A stretch of DNA of 64,000 bases from Acetobacter aceti NBRC 14818 (GCF_000193495.2 NZ_AP023410.1:2486001-2550000), one strand, 5' to 3'; shown: positions 34,560-45,613, counted from the first letter of the stretch. A program made the numbers and translations. The notes: generated by a model from the letters alone, not told the origin.

Positions 34560-34760
34560 ATGGGGATGGTGTTCCGCAAGGAACTGAAAAGGGAAGCCGG
34601 TGCGGTCCTAAACCAACTCCGGCGCTGCCCCCGCAACTGTAGACGGTTTGTGACGTCCCTCTTTCTCCCGTGACGGGAGAACGCCACTGGAATTTTCCGG
34701 GAAGGCGTGGGTGTCCGGGATATCTGTCCCGATCGTGAGTCAGGAGACCTGCCGTCATAA
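34560..34760 (+). promoter_or_regulatory. Adenosylcobalamin riboswitch
   Basis: The conserved core is present in order: AAAAGGGAAGCCGGTG, then CTGCCCCCGCAACTGTA (34625-34641), CCACTGG…GGGAAGGCG (34684-34707) and the B12 box GTCAGGAGACCTGCC (34739-34753). It precedes the cob operon by about 125 bases. The intervening segment has GC-rich complementary stretches around 34775-34810 fit for an expression platform. High coenzyme B12 should shut off all seven genes downstream. Confidence 0.93.
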
Positions 34761-34883
34761 ATAATGAAGTGTCATGGCCCGGCGGGGTGCCCGGATCATG
34801 AGGGCCCGCGCTCTTCGTGTGCTCCCTCCTGTTGGAGGCCTTGCTGACCGCACCCTGTTTTTGCAAGGACGCAAGGACAGGAC

Positions 34884-35291
34884 ATGAATGATCTGCCTGC
34901 CGGAACCAACGAAACAATTCAGACGGACCGTCCAACTCTGCATGTTTGCGTGACATGCCGACGCTCCGCTCCGGAAGCCGTGCCGCTTGGGCGCACACTT
35001 TACGAGACACTGCTCGATAAAGCCGATACGGCGAGTGTGATTCTTCAGCCGGTCTCATGTCTGGCTGCCTGTAGCAATGGTTGCACAGCAACCATTTCGA
35101 TGCCCGGAAAATGGGCTTGGCTGCTTGGCCATCTCAATCCCGACAAAGCCGACGATCTCCTGATCTACGCAAGTCTGTACGCAGCATCGAAAACCGGCAC
35201 CGTCATGCCGTCCAAACGTCCGCTTTCTTTGAACGACATGATTCTGGGCCGCTTTCCAGCCCTGCTTCCCACACCACAGGAGCCGATATGA
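34884..35291 (+). CDS. DUF1636 metal-binding protein
   Basis: 135 residues with a thioredoxin-like [2Fe-2S] ferredoxin pattern: CVTCRR near the N-terminus and CLAACSNGC in the middle. DUF1636 proteins recur beside cobW and cobN, and a cobalt or electron-delivery role has been suggested only from such context. Start ATG follows AGGACAGG. The stop overlaps the cobW start (ATGA), and the gene is the first in the operon behind the riboswitch. Confidence 0.8.
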   Translation: MNDLPAGTNETIQTDRPTLHVCVTCRRSAPEAVPLGRTLYETLLDKADTASVILQPVSCLAACSNGCTATISMPGKWAWLLGHLNPDKADDLLIYASLYAASKTGTVMPSKRPLSLNDMILGRFPALLPTPQEPI

Positions 35292-36349
35292 ATTCCATAG
35301 CCCCAACGTCCCCATCTGCTGTTGGCGTAAAGATTCCTGTCACCGTGATCACCGGTTTTCTGGGAGCGGGCAAGACCACGCTGCTGCGAAATCTCCTCTC
35401 GCAGGCGCAGGGACGACGAATTGCCGTCGTGGTCAATGAGTTCGGCTCATTGGGAATCGATGGTGAAACACTGCGATCCTGCGGCATCGAAGGTTGCCCG
35501 GATGAGGATATCGTTGAACTCACCAATGGCTGCCTGTGCTGCACCGTTGCGGATGATTTCCTGCCGACCATGCGTGCCCTGATCGACCGGCCGCAACCGC
35601 CTGAGCATATCGTGATCGAAACATCGGGTCTCGCTCTGCCAAAGCCGTTGCTTAAGGCGTTCGGCTGGCCGGATATCCGTACACGGATGACTGTGGACGG
35701 CGTCATCACACTGGTCGATACGCCTGCGGTCGCGGCTGGCCGATTTGCTGATGATCCGGAAGCAATTGCCGCCCAGCAGGCTGCCGATCCTTCCCTTGAT
35801 CACGATAATCCTCTGGCAGAAGTGTTCGAGGATCAACTGCTGTCGGCCGATCTGGTGGTTCTGAACAAGACCGATCTGCTGGATGAAGTCGAACTGGAAA
35901 ACGTAGAGGCGGAAATCACCGCGCTCTTGCCGCGTAAGCGGGTAATGCTCCGGGCCGTGGAAGGTAAGCTTGATCCGGCAGTGCTGCTCGGACTTGATGC
36001 TGGCGCGGAAGATGATCTCATGGCGCGTCCTTCTCATCATGACGGTGCTGATGAGCACGAACATGATGATTTCGACTCGTTTGTCGTTACTGTGCCTGAG
36101 CAGAATAGTGCGGACGCCTTTGTGAAGCATCTGGCTAAAGTCGCGGTCCAGTTCGATATCCTGCGTCTGAAAGGTTTTGCCGCCGTAAAGGGCAAGCCCA
36201 TGCGGTTGGCAGTGCAGGGCGTGGGCAACCGGATGCGTCATGCCTTCGACAAGCCTCTGACAGGTGACGATCGGACGGGACGCCTTGTTGTCATCGGCCA
36301 GAAAGGGCTGGATCGTCAGGCTATCGAAATGGCTTTACAGGCGCTCTGA
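35288..36349 (+). CDS. cobW: CobW-type GTPase (cobalt chaperone)
   Basis: About 353 residues of the G3E GTPase family. Walker A is GFLGAGKTT, the metal-binding GCLCCT follows about 70 residues later, then the base-recognition NKTD. A His/Asp/Glu-rich loop (HHDGADEHEHDDFD) precedes the CobW C-terminal domain ending GQKGLDRQAIEMALQAL. It is thought to deliver Co2+ to the CobN chelatase. The open frame runs back to 35081, but ATG 35288 overlaps the DUF1636 stop and fits the family start. Confidence 0.92.
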   Translation: MNSIAPTSPSAVGVKIPVTVITGFLGAGKTTLLRNLLSQAQGRRIAVVVNEFGSLGIDGETLRSCGIEGCPDEDIVELTNGCLCCTVADDFLPTMRALIDRPQPPEHIVIETSGLALPKPLLKAFGWPDIRTRMTVDGVITLVDTPAVAAGRFADDPEAIAAQQAADPSLDHDNPLAEVFEDQLLSADLVVLNKTDLLDEVELENVEAEITALLPRKRVMLRAVEGKLDPAVLLGLDAGAEDDLMARPSHHDGADEHEHDDFDSFVVTVPEQNSADAFVKHLAKVAVQFDILRLKGFAAVKGKPMRLAVQGVGNRMRHAFDKPLTGDDRTGRLVVIGQKGLDRQAIEMALQAL

Positions 36350-36356
36350 GTCTCTC

Positions 36357-39300
36357 ATGCACCTCCTTGTCCGGGATCAATTGTCCATCGACGAACAGGA
36401 TGTGGCCGAAGATCTCGGCCATGCGCCCGCTGACGTCATCGTCCTGTCCTTCACGGACAGCGATCTACTCTCTCTTGAGCGGGCCTACGAAAGAATGGCG
36501 GACCCGGGCTTTTCGCTGAGATTGGTGAATCTCGCTCGTCTGCGTCATCCCATGTCGATCGACCTGTATGTTGAGCAGACCATTGCCTATGCGCGGTGCG
36601 CGGTGATCCGTCTGCTGGGGGGACTGGAATACTGGCGCTATGGTGTTGAGGAAGTAGCGTCCTGCTGCCGTTCCCAGGAAATTCCGTTTATCCTGCTGCC
36701 CGGTGATGATCGGGAAGATACCCAGATCGCCGCTTGGTCCACCGCAGAAAGTGAAATCTGCTTACGGCTAAGCGGTTTTCTGAAAGAAAGCGGTCCACGC
36801 AATACTAATGAAGCCCTGAAACTCATGCGTTATACCGCTGGGTTGGGTGAAGATGACGGCGCATTGCCTGAGGTTCTTCCGGCTGCGGGTATTTACCGAC
36901 ACGCCCGTAATGATCTCGCATTGCGTGCCACACTGGTTTTCTATCGGGCGCATCTGCTGTCGGGTGACACAGATGCTATCGATGGGCTGGCTGACAAGCT
37001 TGAACAGCACGGCATGGCGACCGAAGTCCTGTTTGTCTCATCCCTGAAACAGGCAGACGTCGCAACGTGGATTGAAGACCGTCTGCTCGCAGCGGCACCC
37101 GACATCGTGCTCAATGCGACGGTCTTCGCTGTCAGGGGAGAAGGTATGGTGACATCCCCTCTTGAGGCGGCTGGTGTAACGATTCTGCAGCTTGTACAGC
37201 CTGCGTCCACTGAAGGCGCGTGGCGAGAGAGCTTTCGGGGCCTAGGCCAGTCCGATCTGGCCATGCAGATTGTCCTGCCTGAACTGGACGGCCGGATTGC
37301 GACGGCTCCCATTTCCTTCAAGGAGGAGGCGACGCCCGGTCATCCGGCGCGTCGTAAAGCATGGCGATCGGGGATCGATGCCACGGTGCGGCAGGCTTTG
37401 GGATGGGCGCGTCTTGGACATCTCGCTGCAGCAGACATGAAACTGGCAATCATCCTGTCCGATTATCCCGGAGCAAGTGAGGCAAGTGTCTCAGCACAGG
37501 TTGCGCATGCTGTCGGGTTGGACAGCTTTGCCAGTCTGTCCAGTATTCTGGAGATGTTACGCGATGCGGGCTACAATTGCGGTGACTCTGCGAACGCTGA
37601 TTCTGAGAGGTTGGTCACAACGCTGACGCAAGGAACAGAATGCACGGTCTGGTCTCTTTCTGACTACAGGCGTCATTTTGAGGACCTGCCTGAGTCTTTT
37701 CGTCTGTCGGTTATGGCTGCATGGGGCGAGCCGGAGGACGAGCCGTTATTACGAGATGGTCTGTTTTGTTTCCGCTTTTGCCATTTGGGGCATGTGGTGA
37801 TCGCCGTGCAGCCGGACCGGGGACGGCATGAGGATCGAAAAACGCAGTATCACGACCCGGATGTACCGCCATGTCACGGCTATATCGCTTTTTATCTGTG
37901 GCTGCGTCTGGTCTGTAAGATTGACGCTATGGTTCACCTGGGGGCGCATGGTACGCTGGAGTGGCTGCCGGGAAAAGCGGTCGCATTGTCCGAAAGTTGC
38001 TGCCCGTCTGTCCTGACGGCAGGCATGCCGGTGATCTATCCATTTATCGTCAACAATCCCGGTGAAGCGGCGGTGGCGAAACGACGTCTGGGTGCCGTAA
38101 CCATCGGGCATATGACACCGCCGGTGATGAAAGCAGGTCTCTTCGGAGATATGGCGGAACTTGAAGCATTGATCGATGAATATGCAGAAGCCGACGGGAT
38201 GGATCGTCGTCGTGTGACATTGCTGCGTCGTGATATTCTCAACCGGGCATCCAGCATAGGTGTACTGGCGGAAAGTGGTGTTCGATCCGCAGAAGGCGAT
38301 GAAGCTGAAGCGCTTGCTCGACTGGATGCCTATCTCTGCGACGTAAAGGACCTCCAGATTCGTGATGGGCTGCATGTCTTCGGACAGATGGCTCCAAAAA
38401 GTAATGATCTTGTAAAAACGGTTTCGAATCGCTCCGGTGTTGATGAGGAGAGCGTGACACAGCGCCTTGTTCTCAGCGCTCAGCAGGAGCGTGAATCTTT
38501 TCTGGCGGCACTCGAAGGGCGCTTTGTTGAGCCCGGTCCAGCTGGTGCACCGACACGTGGGCGTCTTGATGTCCTGCCCACAGGTAGAAACCTTTTCACA
38601 ATTGATCCTCGGGCGATTCCAACGCCTGTTGCCGTAGAACTGGCTCGTGCGCAGGCAGAGCAGATTTTGACGCGGCATTTGCAGGAAGAAGGCGAGCCGC
38701 TGCGTCATTTGGTCATGGATCTGTGGGGATCGGCAAGTTTACGGACTGGTGGAGAGGATCTGGCGCTTGCGTTGCTGTTGATGGGGGTCAAGCCTTTATG
38801 GGATCGCACCAGTGGCAGGGTCAGTGGGATCGATATTGTTCCCATGCCGGTGCTTGATCGTCCGCGTGTCGATGTCACATTGCGTGTTTCCGGTTTTTTC
38901 CGGGATACCTTCCCAGCACAAATTGGTCTTTTTCGACAGGCAGTTGAAGCTGTTGCTGCGCGCCGGGAAAGTGACGACTGGAATCCGCTCGCCGCAGCTT
39001 GTGTAGACAACACTTCTGTTCCTTCACGTGTTTTCGGGCCTGCACCCGGATCATATGGCACCGGTCTGGAAAATGTCTTGCAGACAGGAAGCTGGACGGA
39101 GCGCGCTGATCTCGCGAATGCGTATCTTGATGCCAATAGCTGGAGTTATGACAAGGAGCAGGATCAGTTTCAGGATAATGACGGTCTGAGCCGTCAGATC
39201 GGGCAGGCGGATGTTATTCTGCACATACAGGATCATGCCGAAACGGATATTCTGGAAACGTCTGACATGGCTGCGCATGAAGGCGGACTGGCTGCTGTCG

Positions 39301-39710
39301 CGGCATTCCTCGATAAGAAACCGGTTATGTGGCACGGCGATACATCAGATCCCGATGGTCCGAAGCTGCGGAATACAGAGGCAGAAATTGTCCGTGTCGT
39401 GAGAGGACGACTGACAAATCCCCGTTGGCTGTCCGGGATGCGACGACATGGCTATCGGGGAGCTGCGGAAATGTCGCGCGGAGTGGATGCGTTGGCTGCT
39501 TTTGCAGCAATGTTGCCGACGCGGTTCGATCATCAGTTCGATCTGGTGTTTGATGCGATGCTGGCCGATTCTGACACTGATTCTTTCATAAAAGCAGCGA
39601 ATCCTGCCGCACATCAGGCTATTCACGACCGACTCAAGGAAATGCTGCGACGGGGTCTGTGGCATCCCCGGAAAAACAGTGCGTATGATAGCTTGGGTGG
39701 CCAGGTATGA
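36357..39710 (+). CDS. cobN: Cobaltochelatase large subunit
   Basis: Catalyses ATP-dependent cobalt insertion into hydrogenobyrinate a,c-diamide with CobS and CobT. 1117 residues, somewhat shorter than the roughly 1200-1300 common for CobN. Recognisable blocks are MVHLGAHGTLEWLPGKAVALS, FIVNNPGEAAVAKRRLGAVTIGHMTPP, RVSGFFRDTFPAQIGLF, RVFGPAPGSYGTGLEN and the C-terminal RGYRGAAEMS-like block (GYRGAAEMSRGVDALAAFAAMLP). ATG 36357 lies seven bases past the cobW stop. The end overlaps cobB by four bases. No cobS or cobT lies in the window. Confidence 0.92.
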   Translation: MHLLVRDQLSIDEQDVAEDLGHAPADVIVLSFTDSDLLSLERAYERMADPGFSLRLVNLARLRHPMSIDLYVEQTIAYARCAVIRLLGGLEYWRYGVEEVASCCRSQEIPFILLPGDDREDTQIAAWSTAESEICLRLSGFLKESGPRNTNEALKLMRYTAGLGEDDGALPEVLPAAGIYRHARNDLALRATLVFYRAHLLSGDTDAIDGLADKLEQHGMATEVLFVSSLKQADVATWIEDRLLAAAPDIVLNATVFAVRGEGMVTSPLEAAGVTILQLVQPASTEGAWRESFRGLGQSDLAMQIVLPELDGRIATAPISFKEEATPGHPARRKAWRSGIDATVRQALGWARLGHLAAADMKLAIILSDYPGASEASVSAQVAHAVGLDSFASLSSILEMLRDAGYNCGDSANADSERLVTTLTQGTECTVWSLSDYRRHFEDLPESFRLSVMAAWGEPEDEPLLRDGLFCFRFCHLGHVVIAVQPDRGRHEDRKTQYHDPDVPPCHGYIAFYLWLRLVCKIDAMVHLGAHGTLEWLPGKAVALSESCCPSVLTAGMPVIYPFIVNNPGEAAVAKRRLGAVTIGHMTPPVMKAGLFGDMAELEALIDEYAEADGMDRRRVTLLRRDILNRASSIGVLAESGVRSAEGDEAEALARLDAYLCDVKDLQIRDGLHVFGQMAPKSNDLVKTVSNRSGVDEESVTQRLVLSAQQERESFLAALEGRFVEPGPAGAPTRGRLDVLPTGRNLFTIDPRAIPTPVAVELARAQAEQILTRHLQEEGEPLRHLVMDLWGSASLRTGGEDLALALLLMGVKPLWDRTSGRVSGIDIVPMPVLDRPRVDVTLRVSGFFRDTFPAQIGLFRQAVEAVAARRESDDWNPLAAACVDNTSVPSRVFGPAPGSYGTGLENVLQTGSWTERADLANAYLDANSWSYDKEQDQFQDNDGLSRQIGQADVILHIQDHAETDILETSDMAAHEGGLAAVAAFLDKKPVMWHGDTSDPDGPKLRNTEAEIVRVVRGRLTNPRWLSGMRRHGYRGAAEMSRGVDALAAFAAMLPTRFDHQFDLVFDAMLADSDTDSFIKAANPAAHQAIHDRLKEMLRRGLWHPRKNSAYDSLGGQV

Positions 39711-41065
39711 GCACGATTTCGAAAACTGCTGTGACGGGCATGATGCCGAAGGCTCTCATGATTGCAGCACCGCGATCAGGTGGTGGTAAAACAACAGTAA
39801 CTTTGGGATTACTGGCAGCTCTCAGAGAACAAGGTATACGGGTGAGAGGGGCCAAGACAGGACCGGATTATATTGATCCAGCTTTTCATGAAGCAGTGAC
39901 AGGACAACCAAGTTTCAATCTCGATAGCTGGGCAATGCCTTCGCCCGTGCTTGAAGGATTGCTGTCAGATGCTTTGCAGGACACGGATCTTTTGATTGTG
40001 GAATCCGCCATGGGGCTGTTCGATGGCCTGATGGAGCCAGAAGGAGCACGCGGAGCACCGTCCGACATTGCTGCCCGGTTTGAGATTCCTGTCGTGCTTG
40101 TGCTCGATGTTTCGGGGCAGGGCCAATCGGCTGGCGCCGTAGCGCATGGATTTGCAACGCTGAATGCGCATGTGCGGATTGCGGGCGTTATTCTCAATCA
40201 GGTTGCTTCACCGCGTCATCTTGCTATGGCGGCAGGTGCGGTTCAGTCCGCTGGTCTGCCCGTATTGGGTGCGTTTATGAGAGATAAGACGCTGGTGTTG
40301 CCGGAACGTCATCTCGGATTGGTGCAGGCGCGGGAACAGTCCGAATTGCAGACAGTATTGCGCCATCTGGCGGATCGGACTGTCAAGGCGCTGGATATGG
40401 ACGTCCTGCTGGCGGTGGCAAAACCACTGTCCGTGGGAAGTGCTTCACCGGTTGTGGCTATGTCGCCTCCCGGACAGCGGATTGCCTTAGCTGATGATGC
40501 GGCTTTTTCGTTTTTTTACGGACATATCGCACAGAGTTGGCGACAAGCCGGTGCGGAAATTGTGCCATTTTCACCGTTAGCGGATGAAGCTCCTGATCCG
40601 TCGTGCGATGTATGCTGGTTGCCGGGAGGATATCCTGAATTACATGCTGGCGTCTTGTCATCGGCCAGAAACTTTCATCATGGATTGAGAAAGTTTGCAG
40701 AATCTCGTCCGGTTCATGGTGAGTGTGGCGGGTTCATGGTGCTGGGAAAGGCGCTGGAAGATGCGCAAGGCATCCTTCATCCAATGGCTGATCTGCTTGG
40801 TCATGTCACTAGTTTTGCAAAACGAAAGATCAATCTGGGCTACCGTGAAGCTGTGCTACGCGCATCCTGTGCGCTGGGAGAAGCAGGAACACGTTTTCGG
40901 GGACATGAGTTTCATTACGCTCAGGTGACTGATCTCGGTTCAGATCAGCCTCTCGTAAATCTTTTTGATGGAACTGGGAAAGAACTTGGGCCAGCTGGTG
41001 GGCAGCGTGGTCTGGTTTCCGGTTCGTATTTTCATGTGATGGCAGAATGGGAAAAACAGGCATGA
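39707..41065 (+). CDS. cobB: Cobyrinic/hydrogenobyrinic acid a,c-diamide synthase
   Basis: 452 residues. The N-terminal P-loop domain has IAAPRSGGGKTTVTLGLLAAL and KTGPDYIDPAFH. The C-terminal class-I glutamine amidotransferase domain has the nucleophile in HGECGGFMVLG and the late GHEFHYAQV. It amidates side chains a and c using glutamine and ATP. Its ATG overlaps the cobN stop (ATGA) and its stop overlaps cobO the same way. Confidence 0.93.
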   Translation: MSTISKTAVTGMMPKALMIAAPRSGGGKTTVTLGLLAALREQGIRVRGAKTGPDYIDPAFHEAVTGQPSFNLDSWAMPSPVLEGLLSDALQDTDLLIVESAMGLFDGLMEPEGARGAPSDIAARFEIPVVLVLDVSGQGQSAGAVAHGFATLNAHVRIAGVILNQVASPRHLAMAAGAVQSAGLPVLGAFMRDKTLVLPERHLGLVQAREQSELQTVLRHLADRTVKALDMDVLLAVAKPLSVGSASPVVAMSPPGQRIALADDAAFSFFYGHIAQSWRQAGAEIVPFSPLADEAPDPSCDVCWLPGGYPELHAGVLSSARNFHHGLRKFAESRPVHGECGGFMVLGKALEDAQGILHPMADLLGHVTSFAKRKINLGYREAVLRASCALGEAGTRFRGHEFHYAQVTDLGSDQPLVNLFDGTGKELGPAGGQRGLVSGSYFHVMAEWEKQA

Positions 41066-41670
41066 CTGATGAGGCAGACAACCAGCGACATCAGATGAAG
41101 ATGCAGCGACGCAAGGAAGTGCAGGATCAGGAAGTTGCTGAAAAGACCATTGAAAAAGGTCTTCTCGCCATCAATACAGGCCCGGGGAAAGGGAAGTCGA
41201 CAGCAGCGTTCGGTCTGGCCTTGCGGATGCTGGGGCGCGGCAAGCGGGTTATTGTGGTTCAGTTTATCAAGGGAGCCTGGTCCACAGGCGAGAAAATCGC
41301 GCTTGAGCGGTTTGATGATCTGCTTGAATGGCACACGCTTGGCGAAGGTTTTACGTGGGAAACGCAGGATAAAGGCAGGGATATTGCGGCGGCAGTTCGT
41401 GCGTGGGAAGTGTCGCGCATTGCCCTGCGTCGCGAAGATGTGGGACTGGTTGTGCTGGACGAACTGAATATCGCCTTACGTTATGATTATCTGCCGCTGG
41501 AAATGGTGCTTGAGGATCTCGCGGCGCGTCCGACCATGCAGCATGTGGTGATAACCGGCCGCAACGCCCCAGCTGCTCTGGTGGAAGCAGCTGATCTGGT
41601 CACGGAGATGACGCTTGTGAAGCATCATTTCAAGGCAGGCGTAAAAGCGCAGGAAGGTATCGAATTCTGA
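41062..41670 (+). CDS. cobO: Cob(I)yrinic acid a,c-diamide adenosyltransferase
   Basis: 202 residues from ATG 41062, which overlaps the cobB stop; ATG 41047 is possible but less likely. The P-loop is [18 protein letters not shown], followed by [26 protein letters not shown] and the C-terminal [22 protein letters not shown] typical of CobO/BtuR. Adds the adenosyl group to cobalt. Coupled to cobQ by a TGATG overlap. Confidence 0.94.
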   Translation: MTDEADNQRHQMKMQRRKEVQDQEVAEKTIEKGLLAINTGPGKGKSTAAFGLALRMLGRGKRVIVVQFIKGAWSTGEKIALERFDDLLEWHTLGEGFTWETQDKGRDIAAAVRAWEVSRIALRREDVGLVVLDELNIALRYDYLPLEMVLEDLAARPTMQHVVITGRNAPAALVEAADLVTEMTLVKHHFKAGVKAQEGIEF

Positions 41671-43136
41671 TGGCGCGTGCGCTGATGTTTCAGGGAACCG
41701 GCTCCAGTGTCGGCAAGTCTGTGCTGGTGGCAGGCCTCGCTCGGGTGTTGACCAGACGAGGTTTGCGTGTGCGGCCCTTCAAGCCTCAGAACATGTCCAA
41801 CAATGCCGCGGTGACTGCCGATGGTGGCGAAATCGGAAGAGCACAGGCATTGCAGGCGCGGGCCTGCGGTGTGCCGCCAACCGTGGATATGAATCCCGTG
41901 TTGCTGAAACCGCAGAGTGACGTCGGTGCGCAACTTGTTGTTCGGGGAAAGGTTCAGCGAGCTTTTCAGGCGAAGGAATATGCTTCGATCAAACCCACAT
42001 TGATGCCTGAGGTGCTCGACGCATTTTACGGACTGGCCGATCAGGCGGATATTGTTCTGGTGGAAGGGGCCGGGTCTGCTTCCGAAATCAATTTGCGTGC
42101 ACATGATATTGCCAATATGGGCTTTGCACAGGCGGCGGATATGGATGTCGTGCTGGTCGGCGATATTGACCGGGGTGGAGTCATAGCCAGCCTTGTGGGA
42201 ACGAAGACGGTTTGTGATAAAAAAGACTCTAATCGGATCAAGGGGTTTATTGTAAACCGGATGCGGGGTGATCCTTCATTATTTGCGGATGGCATGGATT
42301 TTATTGCTGATCGGACAGGGTGGGAAGCTCTTGGTCTGGTCCCGTACTGTGATGCCGTGCGTGCTCTGCCTGCCGAGGATGCTGCCGATTTGCAGACGGT
42401 TTCCAAACGCGGCGCACGGGTCAGAGTTGTCGTACCGCATATGCCCTGCATCGCCAACTTCGATGATCTTGACCCAGTGAATGCGATGCCCGCTGTGGAT
42501 CTTCTGATTGTTGAGTCTGGTCAGTCACTGCCTGTTTGCGATCTTGTCATTCTGCCCGGATCGAAAGCAACAATTTCTGATCTGAAGTTTTTTAGAAATC
42601 AGGGATGGGATGTAGATCTTGTCGGACATGTCCGACGGAAAGGGGCTGTTCTGGGAATCTGTGGTGGCTACCAGATGTTGGGACAGTTGATTTCTGATCC
42701 TGACGGCGTGGAAGGAAGCATGACTGAAACAGCGGGCTTGGGTTTGCTGGATGTGACGACATGCCTGACGTCGGATAAGCAGCTTATCGAAGTGGAGGGA
42801 CTGCTTCTTCCTGAAAATGTTCCTGTCAGTGGCTATGAAATTCACATGGGTCGGACAACAGGTGCCGCATGTGAACGACCATTTGCGTCAATAGTAGGGC
42901 AGAATGAAGGGGCCTGTTCGGCCGATGGTCGTATATGGGGAACCTATCTGCATGGGGTGCTGTCCAATGGTGCAGCAAGACAGGCTTTGCTGAACAGGAT
43001 CGGTCTGGATACGGGCTCATTGAGAGATCACGTTGAGGACGTGGAAGAAGCTCTGGATTCTTGGGCTGATCATCTCGAAAAGCATGTTGATATCGGAGCG
43101 TTGCTGGCATTGGCTCGTGTAGTGAAAAGGTCATGA
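41670..43136 (+). CDS. cobQ: Cobyric acid synthase
   Basis: 488 residues. Amidates positions b, d, e and g of adenosylcobyrinate a,c-diamide. The N-terminal dethiobiotin-synthase-like domain has [20 protein letters not shown] and [11 protein letters not shown]. The amidotransferase domain has [11 protein letters not shown] and [10 protein letters not shown] with the catalytic Cys, then [11 protein letters not shown] with the His. The start and stop overlap both neighbours. Confidence 0.94.
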   Translation: MARALMFQGTGSSVGKSVLVAGLARVLTRRGLRVRPFKPQNMSNNAAVTADGGEIGRAQALQARACGVPPTVDMNPVLLKPQSDVGAQLVVRGKVQRAFQAKEYASIKPTLMPEVLDAFYGLADQADIVLVEGAGSASEINLRAHDIANMGFAQAADMDVVLVGDIDRGGVIASLVGTKTVCDKKDSNRIKGFIVNRMRGDPSLFADGMDFIADRTGWEALGLVPYCDAVRALPAEDAADLQTVSKRGARVRVVVPHMPCIANFDDLDPVNAMPAVDLLIVESGQSLPVCDLVILPGSKATISDLKFFRNQGWDVDLVGHVRRKGAVLGICGGYQMLGQLISDPDGVEGSMTETAGLGLLDVTTCLTSDKQLIEVEGLLLPENVPVSGYEIHMGRTTGAACERPFASIVGQNEGACSADGRIWGTYLHGVLSNGAARQALLNRIGLDTGSLRDHVEDVEEALDSWADHLEKHVDIGALLALARVVKRS

Positions 43137-44158
43137 CTGTTCTGCCAGAAATCCCTGAGCATGGCGGGCAGGTTGAACTGGTCATGCGGGCATTTCCAGA
43201 AGCTCCAGAGCCATTTATTGATCTCTCGACAGGTATCAGTCCTTATCCCTATCCATTCGGAAAATTACAGCAAACTGATCTGGTCCGCCTTCCCGAGCAG
43301 GGAGAAGAAGAAAGACTGATTGATGCGGCCATGCAGGCATACGGCGTACAGTCGCCAAAGCTTGTTGTTGCTGGTCCGGGAACGCAGCTTCTGATTTCTC
43401 TGCTTCCTTATGTGCTGAAAAGCAGACAGGTCATTGTGCTCGGTCCCACTTACAGTGGCCATGCGACTGCATGGCGCAATGCTGGTTCTGATGTTCATAC
43501 CGTCAGTGAGATTGAGAGGTTCAGGGAAGAAACAGCGCGACCCGGTCGTGTTGGTATTCTATGCAATCCGAACAATCCGGATGGACGTCGCCACGATCCG
43601 CTGGCTCTTCTGGCTTTGGCTGAACGTTGCGAGCGTGTGGGAAGCCATCTGATTATCGATGAAGCCTATGCTGATTTTGAAAATCATATCAGCGTAACTT
43701 CCTATCTTCCACATCCTGCCTTGAGTGTTCTCAGGTCTTTTGGAAAAACTTATGGTCTTCCCGGTGTTCGGTTGGGTTTTTTGCTGACTGCGGAAACTCT
43801 GGCTGAGCGTATGAGGAGTATGCTTGGTGCATGGGCCGTTGGAACGGCTGCGATTACCATAGGATGCAAGGCTCTGAATGATCGGGAGTGGCTGGATCAA
43901 CAGAAAATGAAACTTGTCTGTGATATGCAAAGGTTTTTAATTCTTTGTCGGAAAATGGATATTTCTGTTGTCGGACATACCAGCTTGTTTGCTCTTGCCA
44001 GAAGCAATGAGGCGCTCGACTTATGGTCTCATTTATGTAAGCAGGGTATTGTTACACGATCTTTTTCAGAAAGGCTGACCGATATTCGATTTGGATTGCC
44101 TCGTTCGGAAGCTGGATGGCAGAGGCTGGAGCATGCTTTTAAAACGTGGCGTCCATAA
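43133..44158 (+). CDS. cobC: Threonine-phosphate decarboxylase-like aminotransferase
   Basis: 341 residues of the fold-type I PLP family. [14 protein letters not shown] opens the protein, as in CobC/Cob[20 protein letters not shown] and the PLP Lys in [16 protein letters not shown] follow. It should supply (R)-1-amino-2-propanol phosphate for the nucleotide loop. It overlaps cobQ (ATGA) and is the last gene of the operon. No cobD (CbiB), cobU or cobS-type nucleotide-loop genes follow, so these are elsewhere. Confidence 0.88.
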   Translation: MTVLPEIPEHGGQVELVMRAFPEAPEPFIDLSTGISPYPYPFGKLQQTDLVRLPEQGEEERLIDAAMQAYGVQSPKLVVAGPGTQLLISLLPYVLKSRQVIVLGPTYSGHATAWRNAGSDVHTVSEIERFREETARPGRVGILCNPNNPDGRRHDPLALLALAERCERVGSHLIIDEAYADFENHISVTSYLPHPALSVLRSFGKTYGLPGVRLGFLLTAETLAERMRSMLGAWAVGTAAITIGCKALNDREWLDQQKMKLVCDMQRFLILCRKMDISVVGHTSLFALARSNEALDLWSHLCKQGIVTRSFSERLTDIRFGLPRSEAGWQRLEHAFKTWRP

Positions 44159-44266
44159 CAGCGAGTCGCTTTACAGAGTATTCCTTCGACAACAAAAATC
44201 AGAATCATTGTTCTTGAGTGGGAGAGCGTTTCGCAACGGAACCACTCTCCCCACCGAGACGCTCTC

Positions 44267-45613
44267 TTACTGAGTAGCTGCTGCGGTCACCCGCCAGACC
44301 GCGTTCCCGACATCGTCTGCCACCAGCAGCGCACCGTCCCTGTCCAGCGCAAGGCCAACAGGACGGCCATACACATGATCTTCGTCACCCGTCAGAAAGC
44401 CGGTGAGAACATCCTTCGGTGTACCAGTGGGTTTTCCATTCTCAAAAGGCACATAGATCACCTTGTAACCACTTTTGGGCCGTCGGTTCCATGAGCCGTG
44501 CTGGGCAATGAACAGGCCACTACGCCAGTCGGTTGGCAACGCCTGCGCATCCATAGCAAAAGCAACACCAAGAGAGGCTGTGTGTGGGCCGATTGCGTAA
44601 TCCGGGATAATAGCCTGCGTGACCAGCGATGGATTTTCAGGTTTCACACGAGCGTCGACATGCTGACCGTAATAGCTATAGGGCCAGCCGTAAAATCCGC
44701 CTTCTTTGACTGCTGTGATATAGTCCGGCACCAGATCGCTGCCGATTTCATCCCGTTCGTTAACCGCAACCCAGAGAGCGCCGGTTTGTGGCTCCCATGC
44801 CAACCCATTGGGATTGCGCAGACCCGTGGCGTAGGGAGTCAGGGTGCGGCTTGCGAGATCCAGACGCAGGATGCGCGCCCGGTCCTTTTCCGCTTCCATG
44901 CCATTTTCCGCGACATTGCTGTTCGATCCCACCGTGACAAACAGAGACTGTCCATCGGGTGCGGCCAGAATGTTCTTGGTCCAGTGGTGATTATATCCCG
45001 ACGGAAGGTCGACAACCTTCTCGCCCGGTTCGCTGATATGGGTTTCGCCCTCGTGATAGGGGAAACGCATGATCGCATCGGCATTGGCGACATAGAGGTT
45101 GTTTCCGATCAGCGCCATCCCGAACGGGGAGTGGAGATGTTCAAGAAAGACCTCGTGCGTGTCAGCCTGTCCTGACTGCCTGGAATCTCTCAGCAGGATG
45201 ATTCTGTCGGGACTTTTGCCTCCGGCTCCGGCTTTCTTCATGAAGAAGTTGGCAAAGACACTTTTGACAGAGTTCGCATCCGTGCCCGGCGATTCGGATT
45301 CGGCCACCAGAATGTCACCGTTGGGCAATTTGTACAGCCAGCGCGGATGATCCAGACCGGTTGCATACGGCGTGACCGTCAGACCAGCCGCTGCGACAGG
45401 ATGAGCATCGTTCTGCCATCCGACAGGTGAGGCGACATTGATTGTCGGAACCAGTCGCGGGTCGGGAGCGGGCAGCGTGGGCCGGGGGCCTGTGCCTTCC
45501 GCCACGGGCAGCGTCGCCCTCTCATTCTGCAGGACAGTTTTCCAGAGGCCGCCCCCAATCAGGACGATGACGACGGCGCCCCCGAGCCCGTAAATCCAGG
45601 TCTTTCGTGACAT
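44267..45613 (-). CDS. Sorbosone-dehydrogenase-family quinoprotein
   Basis: 448 residues from ATG 45613, which has AAGGAAA upstream; the frame extends to 45661. A single N-terminal transmembrane segment (8-24) anchors a six-bladed beta-propeller of the soluble glucose/L-sorbosone dehydrogenase family: [91 protein letters not shown]. The His/Arg pattern fits PQQ binding. It would oxidise a sugar or aldehyde on the periplasmic side, as is usual in acetic acid bacteria. Actual substrate uncertain. Confidence 0.82.
   Translation of the reverse strand: MSRKTWIYGLGGAVVIVLIGGGLWKTVLQNERATLPVAEGTGPRPTLPAPDPRLVPTINVASPVGWQNDAHPVAAAGLTVTPYATGLDHPRWLYKLPNGDILVAESESPGTDANSVKSVFANFFMKKAGAGGKSPDRIILLRDSRQSGQADTHEVFLEHLHSPFGMALIGNNLYVANADAIMRFPYHEGETHISEPGEKVVDLPSGYNHHWTKNILAAPDGQSLFVTVGSNSNVAENGMEAEKDRARILRLDLASRTLTPYATGLRNPNGLAWEPQTGALWVAVNERDEIGSDLVPDYITAVKEGGFYGWPYSYYGQHVDARVKPENPSLVTQAIIPDYAIGPHTASLGVAFAMDAQALPTDWRSGLFIAQHGSWNRRPKSGYKVIYVPFENGKPTGTPKDVLTGFLTGDEDHVYGRPVGLALDRDGALLVADDVGNAVWRVTAAATQ

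Noticed and set aside
34411..35091. Minus-strand frame of 226 codons across the riboswitch
   Set aside because: It runs through the conserved riboswitch core and into the DUF1636 gene on the other strand. Composition is that of an RNA element, not a protein.
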